A stretch of DNA of 64,000 nt from Sphingopyxis macrogoltabida. Lineage in GTDB: Bacteria > Pseudomonadota > Alphaproteobacteria > Sphingomonadales > Sphingomonadaceae. Of the stretch, positions 61,981 to 64,000 are shown one piece after another. A program made the translations under genes and the position numbers. A model generated the notes under the pieces. It was not told where the DNA came from. It did no database searches and was given only the letters and a program-made list of their open reading frames with translations. Each line of letters begins with the position of its first letter. Within the stretch, counting starts at the first letter, position 1. The stretch spans positions 1,367,001-1,431,000 of the forward strand of contig NZ_CP012700.1 of assembly GCF_001307295.1 (NCBI RefSeq). Reading direction: 5' to 3'.

Positions 61981-64000
61981 GCCCCCATCTCCTCCAAAAA
62001 TGCACGTTCCTGCGGGATGAAGCGCGCCATCGGTGCGTGATGTTCGGCCTCGGCGCCATCGGCGCGCTGCGCCCAGGGATCGTCCTGGCTGAAGCTTTGC
62101 GAATAGAGGAAGCGTGCGCGGAGCGCCTCGCGGCCCGCTGCGTCGTCGACGATCCGCCTCTTCACATATTCGACCCCGACGCGCTCGATCCACGGCGCGG
62201 TGCGTTCCAGATAGCGCGCCTCCTCGCGGTAGAGCTGGATGAAGGCGGCGCAAGTATCCATCGCCTCCTGCTCGGTCGCGACCTTGCAGAGCAGGTCGGT
62301 GGCGCGCACATGGATGCCGCCGTTACCGCCGACGTGGAGTTCGTACCCGCTGTCGACGCAGACGATGCCGAAATCCTTGATCGTCGCCTCGGCGCAGTTG
62401 CGCGGGCAGCCCGACACGGCGATCTTGAACTTGTGCGGCATCCAGCTGCCCCAGCTCATCCGCTCGACCTTGACGCCCAGACCCGTTGAATCCTGCGTGC
62501 CGAAGCGGCACCATTCGGACCCGACGCAGGTCTTCACCGTGCGCAGCGACTTGCCATAGGCGTGCCCCGACACCATCCCGGCGGCATTGAGGTCGGCCCA
62601 GACCGCAGGCAAATCCTCCTTCTTGATACCGAAGATGTCGAGCCGCTGGCCGCCGGTGACCTTGACCATCGGCGCATTGAACTTCTCGACGACATCGGCG
62701 ATCGCGCGCAGCTCGGTCGGGTTGGTGAGCCCGCCCCACATGCGGGGGACGACAGAGTAAGTGCCGTCCTTCTGGATATTGGCGTGCATCCGCTCGTTGA
62801 CGAAGCGGCTCTGCTGGTCGTCGACATAGTCGCCGGGCAGCGCGCAGAGCAGATAATAATTGAGCGCCGGGCGACACGACGAGCAGCCGTCGGGGGTCGT
62901 CCAGTGCAGCTTCTGCATTACTTCGGGAATAGAGCGCATGGCCTGCGCGACAATTTCGCGGCGGACGTCGTCATGGCCGAAGCTCGTGCATTTGCACATC
63001 GTCTTCGGGCCCGACTGGACATCGTCGCCAAGTGTCAGCGCGAGCAGATTTTCGACGACGCCGGTACAGCTCCCACAACTCGCCGACGCCTTGCACGTGC
63101 CGCGCACCGCGTCGAGGCTGCGTGCGCCCTTGACGATGCACGAGACGACCTGGCCCTTGGTGACGCCGTTGCAGCCGCAGATTTCCGCATCGTCGGAAAG
63201 CGCCGCAACGGCCGCCTTAGGGTCCGCCGCGCCGCCTCCCGCGGCGAAGGCCTGGCCGAAGATCAGCAGGTCGCGCAGTTGCGACACGTCTTCCTGCTTC
63301 TTGAGCAGATCGAAATACCAGTTGCCATCCGCGGTATCGCCATAGAGCACCGCGCCGACGATGCGGTCGTCTCGGACGATCACCCGCTTATAGACGCCGC
63401 GGCTCGCGTCGCGCAGCACGATATCCTCGCACCCGTCTCCGCCCGAAAAATCGCCCGCCGAAAACACATCGATCCCCGACACCTTGAGCTTGGTCGAGGT
63501 GACCGAGCCGCGATATCCTGTCGGCTGTTCGACGAGCCCGTCGGCAAGGCTGCGGCACATGTCCCACAGCGGCGCAACAAGGCCGTAGACCTGCCCGTCA
63601 TGCTCGACGCATTCGCCGACCGCGAGCACCGCGGGGTCGCTGGTGACCATATGGTCGTCTACCTGGATGCCGCGCCCGACCACGAGCCCGGCGTCGCGGG
63701 CAAGCGCGACCGAGGGGCGGATACCGACCGCCATCACGACGAGGCTGGCGGGGATCAGCGTTCCGTCCTTGAGCTTCACACCCTCGACCTTGCCGTTGCC
63801 GACGATTTCGGCGGTGTCGGCGCCGGTCAGGATCGTCTGGCCGCGGCCTTCCAATGCCTGCTTGAGCAGCCAGCCCGCTGCCTCGTCGAGCTGGCGCTCC
63901 ATCAGCGTGGGCATCAGGTGGATAACGGTGACCTTCATGCCGCGGAGCGAAAGGCCGTGCGCCGCCTCGAGCCCGAGCAGCCCGCCGCCGATCACCACCG
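61977..64000 (-). CDS. nirB: nitrite reductase (NADH) large subunit, N-terminus outside window
   Basis: The C-terminal 674 residues are present; the gene runs off the window end. It reduces nitrite to ammonium using NADH. Features seen are the second nucleotide-binding motif VIGGGLLGLEAAHGLSLRG, a BFD [2Fe-2S] domain (CGCNGVTKGQVVS, CKASASCGSCTG), a second cysteine group (MCKCTSFGHDDVR), and the siroheme/[4Fe-4S] cysteines in CVGSEWCRFGT and SGCPRNCAEATIKD. It is the first of the operon genes seen here. Confidence 0.95.
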   Translation of the reverse strand, partial: VVIGGGLLGLEAAHGLSLRGMKVTVIHLMPTLMERQLDEAAGWLLKQALEGRGQTILTGADTAEIVGNGKVEGVKLKDGTLIPASLVVMAVGIRPSVALARDAGLVVGRGIQVDDHMVTSDPAVLAVGECVEHDGQVYGLVAPLWDMCRSLADGLVEQPTGYRGSVTSTKLKVSGIDVFSAGDFSGGDGCEDIVLRDASRGVYKRVIVRDDRIVGAVLYGDTADGNWYFDLLKKQEDVSQLRDLLIFGQAFAAGGGAADPKAAVAALSDDAEICGCNGVTKGQVVSCIVKGARSLDAVRGTCKASASCGSCTGVVENLLALTLGDDVQSGPKTMCKCTSFGHDDVRREIVAQAMRSIPEVMQKLHWTTPDGCSSCRPALNYYLLCALPGDYVDDQQSRFVNERMHANIQKDGTYSVVPRMWGGLTNPTELRAIADVVEKFNAPMVKVTGGQRLDIFGIKKEDLPAVWADLNAAGMVSGHAYGKSLRTVKTCVGSEWCRFGTQDSTGLGVKVERMSWGSWMPHKFKIAVSGCPRNCAEATIKDFGIVCVDSGYELHVGGNGGIHVRATDLLCKVATEQEAMDTCAAFIQLYREEARYLERTAPWIERVGVEYVKRRIVDDAAGREALRARFLYSQSFSQDDPWAQRADGAEAEHHAPMARFIPQERAFLEEMGA

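Noticed and set aside
49937..64000. Second attachment site matching the tRNA-Gly end
   Set aside because: No further copy of CCCGCTACCCGCTCCA was seen downstream in the window.

Overview
The window is high-GC, densely coded DNA that looks like the chromosome of a sphingomonad, most likely Sphingopyxis or a close relative. This is inferred from gene content (an aroA-cmk-rpsA-ihfB neighbourhood, a TIGR02300 family protein, TonB receptors, GTG starts), from alphaproteobacterial-style regulatory sites and from REP-type palindromes between genes. No database search was possible, so the genus is a guess.

Layout. 1-7.6 kb holds a cut secreted-protein gene, glyQ-glyS, ppdK and a DUF1214/DUF1254 pair whose second gene is frameshifted. 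A tRNA-Arg follows. 7.8-16.6 kb is a scavenging cluster: a reductase-like protein, an esterase and a beta-lactamase-fold hydrolase facing a TonB receptor, an XRE-cupin regulator, an FMN alpha-hydroxy-acid dehydrogenase and a nonsense-interrupted leucyl aminopeptidase. 16.6-22.9 kb carries a CDF transporter with a small lipoprotein, three surface-polymer-type genes (FkbM methyltransferase, CDP-glycerol-type transferase, HAD phosphatase) and a two-component system. 23-34.7 kb contains an S9 peptidase, a peptide-binding lipoprotein, an alpha/beta hydrolase, an alanine racemase, an M19-like dipeptidase, tRNA-Leu, a fatty acid hydroxylase family protein and an ABC-2 exporter. 34.8-43.7 kb is core-like: ihfB, rpsA, cmk, aroA, tRNA-Ala, an Rrf2 regulator and several small secreted proteins. 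43.8-49.9 kb has an enoyl-CoA hydratase, prfC, dinB and tRNA-Gly.

From 49.9 to 57.1 kb the DNA is accessory. A tyrosine integrase next to tRNA-Gly is truncated by an IS21-family element. After that come an array of short GCGGAC motifs, an IS91-type element with its own recombinase, and a perfect 379-bp tandem duplication of the end of moeA and the start of an unknown gene. From 57 kb to the end is an assimilatory nitrate operon on the minus strand (nirB-nirD-nasA-cobA-moeA). Its genes all overlap by a few bases, and it encodes nitrite reductase, nitrate reductase, and siroheme and molybdenum cofactor enzymes together.

The most unusual signals are two REP-type palindromes inserted in frame inside glyS (with a separate low-GC patch in the same gene), a pair of hairpin-doublet elements showing compensatory changes, the 379-bp tandem duplication, and an IS91 recombinase whose ribosome binding site sits in a hairpin. 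I found no CRISPR array and no complete unknown defence system.
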